Origin: Actinomycetes bacterium
GTDB lineage: Bacteria; Actinomycetota; Actinomycetes; Nanopelagicales; Nanopelagicaceae
Assembly (NCBI GenBank): GCA_014190175.1
Contig: BJFZ01000004.1
Span: 10,947-74,946, forward strand
DNA length: 64,000 nt
Reading direction: 5' to 3'
The notes beneath the pieces were generated by a model. That model was not told where the DNA came from. It ran no database searches and saw nothing but the letters and a program-made list of their open reading frames with translations. Positions 1-10,434 of the stretch are shown here, in pieces (position 1 is the first letter of the stretch; each line of letters opens with the position of its first letter). The translations under genes and the position numbers were made by a program.

Positions 1-314
1 TTAGAAAAGCGTTCATGATGCGACTTCAGCCAGGTGGTCTTGCGATGTATAAAAAATATCATGATGAAGTTTGGCCTGAATTAGTTGCTGAAATTGAACG
101 TCAAGGTATTGCGAAGATAACTATTTTTGAAAATGATCCAATTCTTTTTATGTACTCAGAAATTAATGACCTCGAATCATGGAATCGATTATGGCGTTCT
201 GAGATTCATGAGAAGTGGGGCGAAATTATGAACCCTTACATGGAGTTTAATTCTGAAGGATTAGTAGATGCCAAAGAGGTGCGAGAAATTTTTCACTTAG
301 AAACTAAAGCTTGA
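1..314 (+). CDS. L-rhamnose mutarotase family protein, 5' end cut by the window
   Basis: Small sugar mutarotase (RhaM/RhaU family, DUF718), which interconverts alpha and beta anomers of L-rhamnose or a related deoxysugar in the cytoplasm. The frame is open to the left edge: codons from base 3 read R-K-A-F before M-M-R-L-Q-P-G, which matches the family's usual N-terminus (RKAF-M-x-x-x-P). The true start is therefore one or two codons outside the window and the ATG at 15 is internal. Other family marks are Y-K-K-Y-H-D-E-V-W-P-E-L, carrying the usual Tyr and His, and a C-terminal E-V-F/I-F-H-L-type ending. The gene overlaps the convergent gene at 304 by 11 bases. The exact sugar cannot be told from sequence. 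Confidence 0.85.
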   Translation, partial: RKAFMMRLQPGGLAMYKKYHDEVWPELVAEIERQGIAKITIFENDPILFMYSEINDLESWNRLWRSEIHEKWGEIMNPYMEFNSEGLVDAKEVREIFHLETKA

Positions 315-1353
315 TACTTTCGATCATTTCTCTTATTTCTGGATAATCTCCCTCACGCGCTAATATTTTCTCTAAATCTTTAATCGCCATAGCTTTCTTT
401 CCCATTGCCTGATAGCACTTAGCCCGCTCCACCAATGCCCGATTTAGCACCTCTTCACTAAGTGAACGTTTGGCTACAACAGTTTTAAAGACTTCAATAG
501 CCGCGTCGTGAAAACCTTGTAGGGTGAAAGCAATCCCTCGGAATATCTGAAGCATCCCAGAAGTATCACTTTCAACTTCAATCTCTTCAGTTGCAGAAAT
601 TACTTCATCGTATAATTTCAAATCAATGTTTAACTCTGCCAAAGAAATTGCAGTGAACGGAGTTGAATCTAACGATTTCACCACTTCCTTAGCTTCTTTA
701 ATTTTGTCCATTTCTTGCAATACTTCTGAATACAGCAGTCCAAGTGCTGTTAGATTAAAAGGATACGGGCTTGAGATCCCTCGAGTTATTTGTACTTGCG
801 GATACATCCGTGAGAAATACTTATCTACAATGTAATGATCAAATAGTTCGGTACGTTTTTCCCACAGTTTTGTCATCCAGAGTTCGCCATCAGTAACAGA
901 TTCATCATTTCTCATAGCGTGAATTGCAGCGATGGCTAAGCATGGCAGTTCAAGTAAAGGAAATTCCCGAGTTAGTAATTGGGTCTGTCTAATAACTTTC
1001 TTATCTGGCCATTTATTTTCTTCATCAAATGCAGCAAGTAAAAACTTATGAAAAGCACGCTCTCTTTTAGTGGCAATTAGTCCAGGTGTTGGCGCTGGGA
1101 CCTGTACCGCACTTGCAGCCTCTGCTATTTGAGATTCTTTAGCTCTCCGCTGGGATTTCGTGCCCCTGAGTGAAGTCTGCTCAACGCTATACAGGCCAGT
1201 GCCAGGCAATCCAACTGATGAATAAACCTGGCCTTTTGTGTTAACAGATACTCGAGCACCCGGAACACCAACTGATAACCCCAAAGCACTTTTGCTGAAA
1301 TTCAATCGAACTCCAGGAATCAACTGAATCGAGCGCCTAAACCGTAAGGACAT
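304..1353 (-). CDS. DUF4236 N-terminal domain protein with a TPR-like C-terminal half
   Basis: 349 residues, function unknown. Residues 1-56 are a recognisable DUF4236 domain (M-S-L-R-F-R-R-S start, then a Gly-rich stretch with S-V-G-x-P-G and a final G-T-G-L-Y-S). Residues 90-349 are mostly helical, and the last third (Y-D-E-V-I-S-A, F-H-D-A-A-I-E-V-F, R-A-K-C-Y-Q-A-M-G-K) looks like degenerate TPR repeats. No signal peptide or membrane segment is visible. It stands alone, divergent from yajQ. The ATG at 1353 has no Shine-Dalgarno, but TAAAGT lies exactly six bases upstream, suggesting a leaderless transcript. DUF4236 is often found at the front of multidomain proteins; a scaffold role is only inference. 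Confidence 0.75.
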   Translation of the reverse strand: MSLRFRRSIQLIPGVRLNFSKSALGLSVGVPGARVSVNTKGQVYSSVGLPGTGLYSVEQTSLRGTKSQRRAKESQIAEAASAVQVPAPTPGLIATKRERAFHKFLLAAFDEENKWPDKKVIRQTQLLTREFPLLELPCLAIAAIHAMRNDESVTDGELWMTKLWEKRTELFDHYIVDKYFSRMYPQVQITRGISSPYPFNLTALGLLYSEVLQEMDKIKEAKEVVKSLDSTPFTAISLAELNIDLKLYDEVISATEEIEVESDTSGMLQIFRGIAFTLQGFHDAAIEVFKTVVAKRSLSEEVLNRALVERAKCYQAMGKKAMAIKDLEKILAREGDYPEIREMIESIKL

Positions 1354-1359
1354 GATTTA

Positions 1360-1365
1360 ACTTTA
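1360..1365 (-). promoter_or_regulatory. Candidate -10 box, leaderless start of the DUF4236 gene
   Basis: On the minus strand the hexamer TAAAGT (TANNNT form) sits six bases before the ATG at 1353. That spacing would put the transcription start on or next to the start codon. No Shine-Dalgarno is present. Prediction only. Confidence 0.4.
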
Positions 1366-1453
1366 ACGCAATTATTTGAAAAAAGATGCTATTAGAATTT
1401 ATAGGCGATTCAGAGTAATATAACCGTAATAATATTTGAAAGGCAGATTTAAA

Positions 1454-1942
1454 ATGGCAGATTTTAGTTTTGATATAGTTTCTAAAGTAGATTACATGGA
1501 ACTTGATAATGCTTTGAATCAAGCCGATCGTGAATTAACCACTCGATTTGATTTCAAAAACACTGGCGTGAAGATTGAAAAAGATGGTGAAAAGATTTTG
1601 ATTGAGGCTCAGACTGAAGAGCGGGCAAAAGCAGCTCTTGATGTTTTCAAGGATAAATTGATTAAGCGCGGAGTTTCCCAGAAGCATATCGATCCAGGTC
1701 TTCCATTTTTATCTGGCAAGATCTACAAGATTGTGGTTCCAATCAAAGAAGGAATATCGCAGGAGCATGCTAAAAAACTCGCAAAATCATTGCGAGATGA
1801 TGGTCCTAAAACTATTAAGACTCAGATCCAAGGCGATGAATTACGAGTAAGTTCAAAGAGTAAAGATGATCTACAAGAAGCGATTGCTTTTGTTAAAGCC
1901 CAAGATCTAGATTTCGCTCCTCAATTTACGAACTTCCGTTAA
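1454..1942 (+). CDS. yajQ: YajQ family nucleotide-binding protein
   Basis: 162-residue member of the UPF0234/YajQ family, small cytoplasmic proteins with two ferredoxin-like domains that bind nucleotides; some homologues bind cyclic di-GMP. The N-terminus M-A-D-F-S-F-D-I-V-S-K-V-D and the R-F-D-F-K-N-T motif are diagnostic, and the length is normal. The ATG at 1454 is chosen because it begins this conserved start and has AAAGG about ten bases upstream; an ATG at 1436 would add six unrelated residues. The next gene begins four bases after the stop, so the two may be cotranscribed. The cellular role in this organism is unknown. Confidence 0.93.
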   Translation: MADFSFDIVSKVDYMELDNALNQADRELTTRFDFKNTGVKIEKDGEKILIEAQTEERAKAALDVFKDKLIKRGVSQKHIDPGLPFLSGKIYKIVVPIKEGISQEHAKKLAKSLRDDGPKTIKTQIQGDELRVSSKSKDDLQEAIAFVKAQDLDFAPQFTNFR

Positions 1943-1946
1943 CAAC

Positions 1947-2843
1947 TTGACTAGATACCGCACTGGGCTAGTCTATGGCGTAGCTGCTTACGTAATTTGG
2001 GGATTGCTCCCGCTTTATTGGGGCGCACTGGGAAATACAAAGGCTTTTGAAATAATTTCCCACCGAGCGGTCTGGTCTTTGCTTGTTTGTTTTATTGCTC
2101 TTTCCTTCCGCAAAGAATTCCGTAGCGCATTTAAAGCGTTAAAGAACCCGCGCACACTTGCCCTACTTGCACTCACCTCTGGGCTTCTCTCAGCCAACTG
2201 GGCCATTTATATCTGGTCTGTGACTGTCAATCGAGTTGTTGAAGCCTCCCTTGGTTACTACATCACCCCATTAGTTAACGTAGCCTTTGGCGTATTTATG
2301 TTGCGCGAAAAGATGCGCCCACTTCAATGGGCTGCGGTTTCAGTGGCTGCAATCGGCGTCGCAGCGCTCACCTTTGATTTTGGACATTTGCCGTGGATCG
2401 CAATTGGTTTAGCGGTTTCCTGGGGACTTTATAGTGTCATTAAAAAATCTTTACCGGTAACCGCATTGCAAGGATTAACCGTAGAAACTTTGATTGCGAT
2501 GTTCCCTACGCTTACATATCTATCGATGTTACAAGTGAATGGTGATGCTGCCTTTGGAAATTCTTTATGGCTCTCATTAGGTTTGGCTGGGGCCGGAATT
2601 ATGACCGTTGCTCCCCTACTATTTTTTAATGGATCAACAGTGCGCTTACCGTTAACTGTTGTCGGATTATTGCAATACATCACACCAACAATCATGTTCA
2701 TAATAGGAGTAACCGTTAATGGAGAAGCGATGCCTTTGGCGCGCTGGATTGGATTTTTTGCAATATGGGTTGCGTTAATATTTTTAGGTAGTGATTTATG
2801 GAAATCAGGAAGAGCGAGTAACCAAGGAATCGCACAAAGTTAA
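1947..2843 (+). CDS. rarD: RarD-type EamA/DMT family permease
   Basis: 298-residue inner-membrane permease of the drug/metabolite transporter superfamily, RarD branch. About ten hydrophobic segments form two EamA repeats. The start G-V-A-A-Y-V-I-W-G-L-L-P-L-Y-W and the internal E-I-I-S-H-R-A-V-W-S motif are typical of RarD. The start is TTG at 1947, four bases after yajQ; no Shine-Dalgarno is visible, so coupling to yajQ is likely. RarD proteins are named after chloramphenicol sensitivity, but their natural substrate is unsettled. The 3' end overlaps the convergent polyprenyl synthase gene by 39 bases, leaving no room for a terminator. Confidence 0.88.
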   Translation: MTRYRTGLVYGVAAYVIWGLLPLYWGALGNTKAFEIISHRAVWSLLVCFIALSFRKEFRSAFKALKNPRTLALLALTSGLLSANWAIYIWSVTVNRVVEASLGYYITPLVNVAFGVFMLREKMRPLQWAAVSVAAIGVAALTFDFGHLPWIAIGLAVSWGLYSVIKKSLPVTALQGLTVETLIAMFPTLTYLSMLQVNGDAAFGNSLWLSLGLAGAGIMTVAPLLFFNGSTVRLPLTVVGLLQYITPTIMFIIGVTVNGEAMPLARWIGFFAIWVALIFLGSDLWKSGRASNQGIAQS

Positions 2844-3788
2844 AAACGCTGAAGTAGTTTCATTTACTGGTAAAGCTGAAAGTAATTTTCGAGAATTTTC
2901 CGCATATTGCAACGTAATAGTGCGTGCTTCATCTAGCGCAGGATGAGATCTGAGTGCGTTTAGCACTTCTATAACTTCACGCTCATCTGAAATCGGAGCA
3001 GCCAATGAGGTGAGCAACTTTTGATCTTCTGGGCGATTGGCTTTTTGAACTAGCAAAGTCACTAATGTCGGTACGCCTTCGCGCAGATCAGTTCCTGGTG
3101 TTTTGCCAGATTCATTTGTTTGACTGGCAATATCAATAACATCATCAGCGAGTTGGAAAGCTAGGCCGATCTCTTCTCCGAAGGTGGTAAGCGCTTCAAC
3201 TATTTGCGGAGCAGCACCAGATAACAAGGCACCGAAACGAATGCTGGTTCCGAATAGCGAACCAGTTTTATCGGCAATCACCGAAATGTAATGCTCTAAT
3301 GGATCCACACCATCTTGTGGACCTTGAGTCTCCCTGATCTGCCCAATAACTAATCGTTCAAAAGTTCGCGCTTGAAGTCGAACCGCTTCGGGGCCTAAAT
3401 CGGCTAATAAATCAGAGGCTTTTGCAAAGAGGTAATCACCAGTCAAGATTGCAACAGCGTTCCCCCAGCGTTCATTGGCACTTTCAACCCCACGACGCAA
3501 TGGCGCTTCATCCATAACATCATCATGGTAAAGCGTTGCAAGGTGAGTTAATTCGCAAACTACCGCTGCTTCAATTACTTGACGTTCGCCACTATTTCCA
3601 TAATTAGCAGCGAGCAAAGTCAGTACAGGACGCAATCGCTTGCCACCCGCAACAATTAGATGACGGGATGTTTCATTTACAAATGGATATTTTCCTTCAA
3701 CGTGAGCAAAAAGTAATTTTTCTACCAGATCTAAACGTCTGGTCAGATCTTGCTCAATCTCAGGAGCTAGATCTGGAAGCGTTGCCAT
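2805..3788 (-). CDS. Long-chain polyprenyl diphosphate synthase
   Basis: 327-residue all-helical trans-prenyltransferase that extends an allylic diphosphate with isopentenyl diphosphate units to make the isoprenoid tail of menaquinone. Both aspartate-rich metal sites are visible: D-D-V-M-D-E-A-P-L-R-R-G near residue 90 and L-A-D-D-V-I-D near 212, with G-G-K-R-L-R-P near 50. The gene starts three bases after nuoN and so closes the nuo operon, which supports a quinone role; MenA, encoded at 26254, would use the product. Chain length (heptaprenyl to nonaprenyl) cannot be read from the sequence. Confidence 0.92.
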   Translation of the reverse strand: MATLPDLAPEIEQDLTRRLDLVEKLLFAHVEGKYPFVNETSRHLIVAGGKRLRPVLTLLAANYGNSGERQVIEAAVVCELTHLATLYHDDVMDEAPLRRGVESANERWGNAVAILTGDYLFAKASDLLADLGPEAVRLQARTFERLVIGQIRETQGPQDGVDPLEHYISVIADKTGSLFGTSIRFGALLSGAAPQIVEALTTFGEEIGLAFQLADDVIDIASQTNESGKTPGTDLREGVPTLVTLLVQKANRPEDQKLLTSLAAPISDEREVIEVLNALRSHPALDEARTITLQYAENSRKLLSALPVNETTSAFLTLCDSLVTRSS

Positions 3789-3791
3789 TTG

Positions 3792-5306
3792 CTAACCGGC
3801 AAAAAATGCAAGGGAATTTATTGCTGAGATAACAGGTTGTGGGTAGATACCCATAACCAAAGTAGCAACCGCACAGATTGCAATCGTTGCAGCAGTCATC
3901 GCAGATGGAATTACCACCGAAGTGCCATCTTCAACAGGATCGCTAAAGTACATCAGTACAATGATGCGGATATAAAAGAAGGCTGCAATTGCACTAGCAA
4001 GCACACCGGCAACAACTACTGAGATATTTCCACTCTTATACGCGGCAGTGAAAATTGCAAACTTTCCCACAAAACCGCTTGTGAGTGGAATTCCAGCAAG
4101 TCCTAGTAAAAATAGGGTGAAAGTTCCAGCCACTAGTGGTGAACGCTTTCCTAACCCTACCCAGCGGTTCAAATCACTAACTTCGCCACCAGAGTCCCGC
4201 ACCAAAGTTACAATTGCAAAAGTTCCAATTGTGGTAAAGCCATAAGTAAACAAATAAATCAAAGTTGCATTTAAGCCATCTTTACTCAAAGCGATAATTC
4301 CAGTTAGTAAGAAACCAGAGTGCGCAATTGCAGAGTATGCAAGCACACGTTTAACATCTTTTTGAGCAATCGCAATGACTGTACCGATCGCCATGGTTGC
4401 AATTGAAATTGCAATCAAAATTGGGCGCCAACTCCAAACCAAACCGCCAACTGCAAAGTAGTAGATTCGAATTGCAGCACCAAATGCGGCAACTTTGGTT
4501 ACAGCGGCCATGAAGGCGGTCACTGGAGTTGGTGAACCTTGATAAACATCTGGAGTCCAAGCATGAAATGGAGCGGCAGAAACTTTAAATAGCAATCCAA
4601 CTGTAAGTAAAGCTAAACCGAGTAGCAAAAATTGGTCGCTTCCGCCTGATTCGACAATTGATTTACGGATTCCGTCAAAAGTAGTATTGCCTGCTTGACC
4701 ATAAATAAATGCTGAACCAAATAGGAAGAAAGCCGATGAAAATGCACCTAATAAAAAGTACTTGAGTGCTGCTTCCTGGGAAAGAAATCTGCGACGTTGC
4801 GAAAGTCCTGCCATCAGATAGAGCGGAAGTGACAAAACTTCTAAAGATACAAAAAGAGTCAATAAATCATTGGCTGCTGGAAAAAGCATTGCTCCAGAAA
4901 TTGCAAAAAGAGTTAATGGGAAAACTTCGGTTTGCTGCAATCCAGCGACTAGGGCCTTTTGTTCTTCATTTGAACCTGGAATTGCCGCAGCCTGCGCCGT
5001 AAAGGATTGAAAGCCGCGCTCTGCAATTAATAGTAAGCCTAAGAAACCAAAAATTAGTACTGAGCCTTGTAAAACAATCGCAACTCCATCAATTGACATC
5101 GAACTTACGGCTGCTTTTGAACTTGTGTTGCGGATTAAGACAAGTTGTAAGAACGCTAAAGCAATCGCAGCAAAAGCGGTTCCGGTTTGCAAAATATAAC
5201 GGTAGCGACTGGAAACAAATGCCTCAATGAGCACTCCAATAAGTGCTGCTGCTAAAACAATAAGAATAGGTCCCAGTATTCCGTATTCAATATTTGGAGC
5301 GTTCAT
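3792..5306 (-). CDS. nuoN: NADH-quinone oxidoreductase subunit N
   Basis: 504 residues and about 14 membrane helices; one of three Mrp-antiporter-like proton channels in the membrane arm of complex I. The antiporter-family charged residues are present: a Glu in S-L-E-V-L-S-L-P-L-Y and a Lys in L-L-F-K-V-S-A-A-P-F-H-A-W, followed by T-P-D-V-Y-Q-G-S-P-T-P-V. Length fits the family. Its start overlaps the nuoM stop by one base and the polyprenyl synthase follows after three bases. Confidence 0.97.
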   Translation of the reverse strand: MNAPNIEYGILGPILIVLAAALIGVLIEAFVSSRYRYILQTGTAFAAIALAFLQLVLIRNTSSKAAVSSMSIDGVAIVLQGSVLIFGFLGLLLIAERGFQSFTAQAAAIPGSNEEQKALVAGLQQTEVFPLTLFAISGAMLFPAANDLLTLFVSLEVLSLPLYLMAGLSQRRRFLSQEAALKYFLLGAFSSAFFLFGSAFIYGQAGNTTFDGIRKSIVESGGSDQFLLLGLALLTVGLLFKVSAAPFHAWTPDVYQGSPTPVTAFMAAVTKVAAFGAAIRIYYFAVGGLVWSWRPILIAISIATMAIGTVIAIAQKDVKRVLAYSAIAHSGFLLTGIIALSKDGLNATLIYLFTYGFTTIGTFAIVTLVRDSGGEVSDLNRWVGLGKRSPLVAGTFTLFLLGLAGIPLTSGFVGKFAIFTAAYKSGNISVVVAGVLASAIAAFFYIRIIVLMYFSDPVEDGTSVVIPSAMTAATIAICAVATLVMGIYPQPVISAINSLAFFAG

Positions 5307-6826
5307 TACTTTCCTCCCGTAATTCCCGTAATTTGCAGGGCTGAAAGCGTTGCGCTAGCCGCAGGATTGATTACATCCAATAATAGTTGCGGATAGAAAC
5401 CAAAGAAAATTATTACCGCTATGACAGGAGCAATAGAAACTTTTTCACGCAAAGTTAAATCAGTTAAGTTTTCATTCCCTGGTGTTGTCGGACCATGTAA
5501 AGCACGTTGAACTGGAATCAAAATATAAAGTGCTGCAAAAATAATTCCAATAGTTCCGATAATTGCTGGAATTGGATAACGGGCAAATGTTCCAACCAGG
5601 ACCAGGAATTCGCTTACAAAGGATGAGAGGCCAGGCAATGCAAGGCTGGACATTCCAGCGATAAAGAATGACCAAGCCATTATCGGTGTAACTCTTTGCA
5701 ATCCACCGAAATCTGAAATTCGCTCAGATTTACGACGTGAGATCATCCACCCCGCAATTAAAAATAATGCCGCGGTTGAGAAGCCATGATTAATCATGTA
5801 CAAAGTAGCGCCAGAGTGCGATTGCTCAGTGAATGCAAATATGCCGAGAGTTATAAATCCAAAGTGCGAGATAGATGTATAAGAAATCAAAGCCTTAATA
5901 TTTCCATCACCCGATGAGGTGCCTTGAGCAATAGCCAAAAAAGCCCCATAGAAAATTGATATTAAGGAGAGCACAATAATTGTTGGGCCAAACTCTTTTG
6001 ATGCTTCTGGAAAGAGCGATAGACAGAAGCGGATCATTCCGTAAGTACCAACTTTGTCCAGTACTCCAAGAAGTAGAACTGATGTTCCTGGGGTGGCAGC
6101 GCGAGCAGCATCAGGTAGCCAAGTATGGAATGGCCATAATGGAGCTTTAATCGCAAATGCAATAAAGAAGCCAAGGAACAAGATTCGCTGAGTCACTGGG
6201 TCAATTGATAATTGTGACAGCACATTGATATCAAATGTTGGAGCTGCTAATTGATTTCCACTAATTACATACAAGCCAATTATTGATGCGAGCATCAACA
6301 ATCCACCAAATAATGAGTAGAGCAAGAATTTAACTGCTGCGGCGGCTCTCGCTCCGGTGCCATATCCACCAATGAGGAAGTAAACCGGAATCAGCATTGC
6401 TTCAAAGAAGACGTAGAAGAGAAAAATATCAGTGGCAGCAAAAACTCCAACAATCATTGTTTCAAGAATTAAAATTAGCCCAAAGAAGTTCTTTACTGAC
6501 CAACGTCCACCTTCAGCTTCATTCCAACATGCCAATATGACTATTGGAGTTAGGACCAGCGCTAGCAAAATCAATAACAGCGAGATTCCATCTACACCTA
6601 AAGCGTAGTTAATCCCGAAAGCGGGAATCCATTGATGCTGCTCAACAAATTGAAAACCGGTGGCAGAGCGATCAAATGAAAATGCCATTCCTAATCCAGC
6701 AATTGCCACGACTATGGAAACACCAAGTGCAACTTGCTTAGCCAGCAAATTGCTACCTTTAGGAAGTAAAAATAATGCGGCGCTTCCAACAAGTGGAAGT
6801 AAGCCCAAAATAGTTAAGGAGTTCAT
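5306..6826 (-). CDS. nuoM: NADH-quinone oxidoreductase subunit M
   Basis: 506 residues; the middle antiporter-like proton-pumping subunit of complex I. The Glu of [14 protein letters not shown] and the Lys of [17 protein letters not shown] are the conserved channel residues, followed by the A-A-T-P-G-T-S-V loop and another Lys in L-D-K-V-G-T-Y-G. About 14 transmembrane segments are evident from the start [11 protein letters not shown] onward. It overlaps nuoL by four bases upstream and nuoN by one base downstream, so the three are translated together. Confidence 0.97.
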   Translation of the reverse strand: MNSLTILGLLPLVGSAALFLLPKGSNLLAKQVALGVSIVVAIAGLGMAFSFDRSATGFQFVEQHQWIPAFGINYALGVDGISLLLILLALVLTPIVILACWNEAEGGRWSVKNFFGLILILETMIVGVFAATDIFLFYVFFEAMLIPVYFLIGGYGTGARAAAAVKFLLYSLFGGLLMLASIIGLYVISGNQLAAPTFDINVLSQLSIDPVTQRILFLGFFIAFAIKAPLWPFHTWLPDAARAATPGTSVLLLGVLDKVGTYGMIRFCLSLFPEASKEFGPTIIVLSLISIFYGAFLAIAQGTSSGDGNIKALISYTSISHFGFITLGIFAFTEQSHSGATLYMINHGFSTAALFLIAGWMISRRKSERISDFGGLQRVTPIMAWSFFIAGMSSLALPGLSSFVSEFLVLVGTFARYPIPAIIGTIGIIFAALYILIPVQRALHGPTTPGNENLTDLTLREKVSIAPVIAVIIFFGFYPQLLLDVINPAASATLSALQITGITGGK

Positions 6827-8730
6827 AGCGTTACCACCAAAATTGCGGTGAGGATGGCAACTGTTCCAAGCAAGATCAGTAGCGCATAAGATCGAACATA
6901 TCCGGTTTGTGTCTTTCTAAGATCGCCAGCCAATCGAAGCGTCATTGCACCTACTCCGCTAACTGCACCATCAACTACTCTCTTATCAAGGAATGCGAGC
7001 ACCCGCGTTAATGATTGCCCTGGACGCATAAATACGCTCTCATTGAAATCATCTTGCAATAGATCTCGACGTGCGACTTTGGTCCATATGGTGACATCAG
7101 TTGGGGCTGATGCCGGAATAGTTTTACGACCATATTTTGCAAATGCGATAGAAATGCCAATCGCTACTGCAAACATCGCAAGTCCGGTGACCACTATTGG
7201 TGCCAATAGTTCAGTTTCATGTTCATGATGCTCTTTATCTACAACAGGTGCTAAAAAGTTTTTCAATCGATCGCCATTGCTGAAAATAAATCCAGTTGTG
7301 ACGGAACCTATTGCCAACAAAATCATCGGCGCTGTCATTAACCAGGGAGATTCATGTGGATGTGCTGCAGAATCCCAACGCTTAGTACCAAAGAAAGTCA
7401 TCAACATTACGCGCGTCATATAAAACGCGGTAATAGCTGCTCCGAGCAAAGTTACGCAACCAAGAATGATTCCTTTACTGCCACCAGCATTAAAAGCGGT
7501 TTCTATAATTTTGTCTTTTGAATAAAAGCCAGCAAATGGTGGGATTCCAATAATTGCTAAATATCCCAGACCAAATGTCGCAAAAGTTATTGGCATAACT
7601 TTACGAAGTGCTCCGTATTTACGCATATCCACTTCATCATTCATTCCGTGCATAACCGAACCGGCACCAAGGAACATTCCAGCTTTGAAGAATCCGTGTG
7701 TAAGCAAGTGCATCATTGCGAATGCATAACCGGCTGGTCCGAGACCAGTTGCTAAAATCATGTAACCAATCTGCGACATCGTTGATGCTGCTAATGCTTT
7801 CTTAATGTCATCTTTAGCCATACCGATAACTGCGCCAACTAGCAGGGTTATGGCACCAACGATCACTACTAAAAGTTGTGCTGTAGGTGCATTATCAAAA
7901 ACAAAATTTGATCTCGATATTAAGTAGACGCCAGCAGTAACCATTGTCGCGGCATGAATTAATGCTGAAACTGGAGTAGGACCGGCCATTGCATCGCCAA
8001 GCCAAGCCTGTAACGGAAATTGTGCTGATTTTCCAACAGCCGCGAGCAAAATTGCCGCTCCCATTGCATTAAGTGCAGTTGAACTTGCTGATCCGGCCGC
8101 AATTCCCTTTGCAACACCATCAAAAGTAACTGAGCCAAATTGCACAAATGCGATCATTACCGCCAGAGAAAGCCCTACATCGCCAACTCGGTTAGCAACA
8201 AACGCTTTTTTCGCTGCAGTTGCATAAGTTGGTTTTTGATTCCAGAAACCTATTAATAGGTATGAGGCGAGGCCTACGCCTTCCCATCCAACATAGAGAT
8301 TTAGGTATGAATTACCAAGGACTAATAAGAGCATTGCGGCAATAAAGAGGTTAAGAAAAGCGAAGAAGCGGCGGCGGTCAATATCGTGGGCCATGTATGA
8401 GATGGAGTAGATGTGGATCAACGTTCCAACACCAGTAATTAGAAGTACAAAACAAATAGAAAGTTGATCAAGCAACAATGTTGCATCTACTTGAAAAGAT
8501 TCAACATTGATCCAGGTGAAAAGATGTTGAGTTACGCCGCGACTCTCCGCATCGCGTCCAAGCATTTTATTTAATTCAATCAATGCCACAACAAATGAAC
8601 TTGCAGAGGCTGCGGTGCCAATCAAGTGCCCGACTCGATCTAGTGCACGACCGCCAAGAAGTAAAAACGCTGAACTAAATAATGGAATCGCAATTAAGTA
8701 AACTAAAGTATCGCTTGTCCCTAAACTCAT
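6823..8730 (-). CDS. nuoL: NADH-quinone oxidoreductase subunit L
   Basis: 635 residues; the distal and largest antiporter-like subunit of complex I. The channel residues appear in [16 protein letters not shown] and [17 protein letters not shown], with [11 protein letters not shown] after the broken helix. After about residue 470 the protein continues with a long charged section ([10 protein letters not shown]) and ends in a single hydrophobic anchor, as expected for the lateral helix and final membrane helix of NuoL. It overlaps nuoK by one base and nuoM by four. Confidence 0.97.
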   Translation of the reverse strand: MSLGTSDTLVYLIAIPLFSSAFLLLGGRALDRVGHLIGTAASASSFVVALIELNKMLGRDAESRGVTQHLFTWINVESFQVDATLLLDQLSICFVLLITGVGTLIHIYSISYMAHDIDRRRFFAFLNLFIAAMLLLVLGNSYLNLYVGWEGVGLASYLLIGFWNQKPTYATAAKKAFVANRVGDVGLSLAVMIAFVQFGSVTFDGVAKGIAAGSASSTALNAMGAAILLAAVGKSAQFPLQAWLGDAMAGPTPVSALIHAATMVTAGVYLISRSNFVFDNAPTAQLLVVIVGAITLLVGAVIGMAKDDIKKALAASTMSQIGYMILATGLGPAGYAFAMMHLLTHGFFKAGMFLGAGSVMHGMNDEVDMRKYGALRKVMPITFATFGLGYLAIIGIPPFAGFYSKDKIIETAFNAGGSKGIILGCVTLLGAAITAFYMTRVMLMTFFGTKRWDSAAHPHESPWLMTAPMILLAIGSVTTGFIFSNGDRLKNFLAPVVDKEHHEHETELLAPIVVTGLAMFAVAIGISIAFAKYGRKTIPASAPTDVTIWTKVARRDLLQDDFNESVFMRPGQSLTRVLAFLDKRVVDGAVSGVGAMTLRLAGDLRKTQTGYVRSYALLILLGTVAILTAILVVTL

Positions 8731-9029
8731 TAGAGCCTCAACAGTCTTGCATCATCCACTGAGGCAGATCGACGTGAACGATAAATAGTGACGATAATTG
8801 CTAGTCCTACAACTACTTCACATGCGGCAACAACCATAGTGAAAAAAGCAACTATCTGACCATCCAGAGTTCCATTCATGCGCGAGAAAGTTACAAAAGC
8901 CAGGTTTGCAGCATTTAGCATTAATTCAATACACATAAAAACAACTATTGCATTGCGTCTTAGCAAGACACCTGCAGCACCAAGTGAAAAAAGGATGCAA
9001 GAGAGATATATGTAATTCATGGGATTCAT
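8730..9029 (-). CDS. nuoK: NADH-quinone oxidoreductase subunit K
   Basis: 99 residues and three membrane helices; a small membrane-arm subunit that links the E-channel to the antiporter subunits. Both buried glutamates of the family are present, in [11 protein letters not shown] (helix 2) and [11 protein letters not shown] (helix 3). Length matches the family (about 100). The start could be the ATG at 9029 or the one three codons later (M-N-P-M-N-Y). It lies two bases after nuoJ. Confidence 0.96.
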   Translation of the reverse strand: MNPMNYIYLSCILFSLGAAGVLLRRNAIVVFMCIELMLNAANLAFVTFSRMNGTLDGQIVAFFTMVVAACEVVVGLAIIVTIYRSRRSASVDDARLLRL

Positions 9030-9031
9030 GA

Positions 9032-9820
9032 TTAATTTCCCTCTCTATCATCATCAGAAGTTTCGATAAATTTGAAATCCCCAGGTTTAGCCAGATGGCC
9101 ACGTGCAGCAATTACATCTGAAACCGATAGATCAGCAGCCGTTCCATCAGGTAGGAGTGCTGGGATATCAACTGCGTTGTGACGAGCAAAAGTTCCCGGA
9201 CCGGGCAAGCCAGCCACTGGTTGTGCGCTTTGACGTACGCGCTCTTCAGATAATGCACGTTGATCTTTTTTGTCACTGTCTGGTTCACGGTGTGCCAGCA
9301 CCATGGCACCAAGAGCTGCGGTGATAAGTAATGCGGAAATAACTTCAAAAGGCCATACATATTGTCCAAATATTAATTTCGCAATTCCTTGCACATTACC
9401 TTCACCATTTGCCATCTCAAGGCCAAAGAATCGGTGGCCAAGATTTCCTTTTGAAACTAAGGCAATTAGTAATCCACCTACGCCAACAGCAGCAATAATC
9501 CCAAGAATCCGCTGACCCTTGATTGTTTCAACTAATGAATCTGCCGTATCAACTCCCACAAGCATCAAGATAAATAAGAAGAGCATCATTACCGCGCCGG
9601 TATAAACAATTATTTGCACAATTCCTAAAAATGGGGCTTCATTCAAAATATAAAAAATTGCTAATGAGATCATTACCGCAGCCAGCAAAAGCGCTGAATG
9701 AACCGCTTTTTTAACTAACAGCATTCCCACTGCGCTTAACACTGTGATTGGCGCTAAAACGTAAAATAAGACTGCTTCGGCTTGCGAACTCTGATCTTGA
9801 ACAATTGCCGCAAGGTTCAT
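9032..9820 (-). CDS. nuoJ: NADH-quinone oxidoreductase subunit J, with long C-terminal tail
   Basis: 262 residues. Residues 15-185 are the usual five-helix membrane subunit of complex I, including the bulged helix with [18 protein letters not shown]. After about residue 190 there is a hydrophilic tail of some 70 residues ([12 protein letters not shown] then [16 protein letters not shown]) absent from the E. coli protein. Long NuoJ tails occur in other actinobacteria as far as I recall; their role is unknown. The start overlaps the nuoI stop by four bases. Confidence 0.95.
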   Translation of the reverse strand: MNLAAIVQDQSSQAEAVLFYVLAPITVLSAVGMLLVKKAVHSALLLAAVMISLAIFYILNEAPFLGIVQIIVYTGAVMMLFLFILMLVGVDTADSLVETIKGQRILGIIAAVGVGGLLIALVSKGNLGHRFFGLEMANGEGNVQGIAKLIFGQYVWPFEVISALLITAALGAMVLAHREPDSDKKDQRALSEERVRQSAQPVAGLPGPGTFARHNAVDIPALLPDGTAADLSVSDVIAARGHLAKPGDFKFIETSDDDREGN

Positions 9821-10434
9821 GACTTCACCTGGCCGTTATTTTGTTGAGAAGGATGTGAAGATTTTACTTTTCCGTGATAATAATCTTGATCATCAGTACC
9901 AGGGTAGTAAGGGTGTGGTGCTTCAATCATCCCCGGTTGTAGTGGTGCCAGTAGATCAGATTTTTCAAAAATTAACTTAGCTCGATCATCGTCAGCTAAC
10001 TCATACTCATTTGTCATAGTAAGCGCACGAGTTGGGCAAGCTTCAATGCAGAGACCACAGAAAATACAACGCAAATAATTAATCTGATAGACCGCACCAA
10101 AACGTTCACCGGGTGAGTACCGGAGTTCATCTGTGTTGTGTCCACCTTCAACCAAAATTGCATCTGCTGGACAAGCCCATGCGCACAATTCGCAACCAAT
10201 ACATTTTTCTAGCCCATCTGGGTGGCGATTTAACTGATGGCGACCATGAAAACGAGCAGCTGTTGGTTCTTTAACTTCTGGATATTGGACAGTATTAACT
10301 TTTCGGAACATCATTGCGAAAGTTACCCAAAAACCTTTTAGTTGAGTCAAAAATGGTTTTGCGTTTTCATTTCCAACTGAAATATCTGTGTATTCGACAG
10401 CAGATAGATCCTGCTTCTTGGCTAGGTCACTCAT
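9817..10434 (-). CDS. nuoI: NADH-quinone oxidoreductase subunit I (8Fe ferredoxin)
   Basis: 205-residue peripheral-arm subunit that holds two [4Fe-4S] clusters (N6a and N6b) and passes electrons toward NuoB. Both cluster motifs are intact: [12 protein letters not shown] and [12 protein letters not shown]. The N-terminal 45 residues include T-F-A-M-M-F-R-K, the membrane-facing segment. The C-terminal tail ([11 protein letters not shown]) is longer than in E. coli. It overlaps nuoH by eight bases and nuoJ by four. Confidence 0.97.
   Translation of the reverse strand: MSDLAKKQDLSAVEYTDISVGNENAKPFLTQLKGFWVTFAMMFRKVNTVQYPEVKEPTAARFHGRHQLNRHPDGLEKCIGCELCAWACPADAILVEGGHNTDELRYSPGERFGAVYQINYLRCIFCGLCIEACPTRALTMTNEYELADDDRAKLIFEKSDLLAPLQPGMIEAPHPYYPGTDDQDYYHGKVKSSHPSQQNNGQVKS

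Noticed and set aside
1337..1522. Minus-strand reading frame across the DUF4236-yajQ gap
   Set aside because: It overlaps the yajQ start and the DUF4236 start, is rich in rare residues for a small protein, and has no family resemblance.
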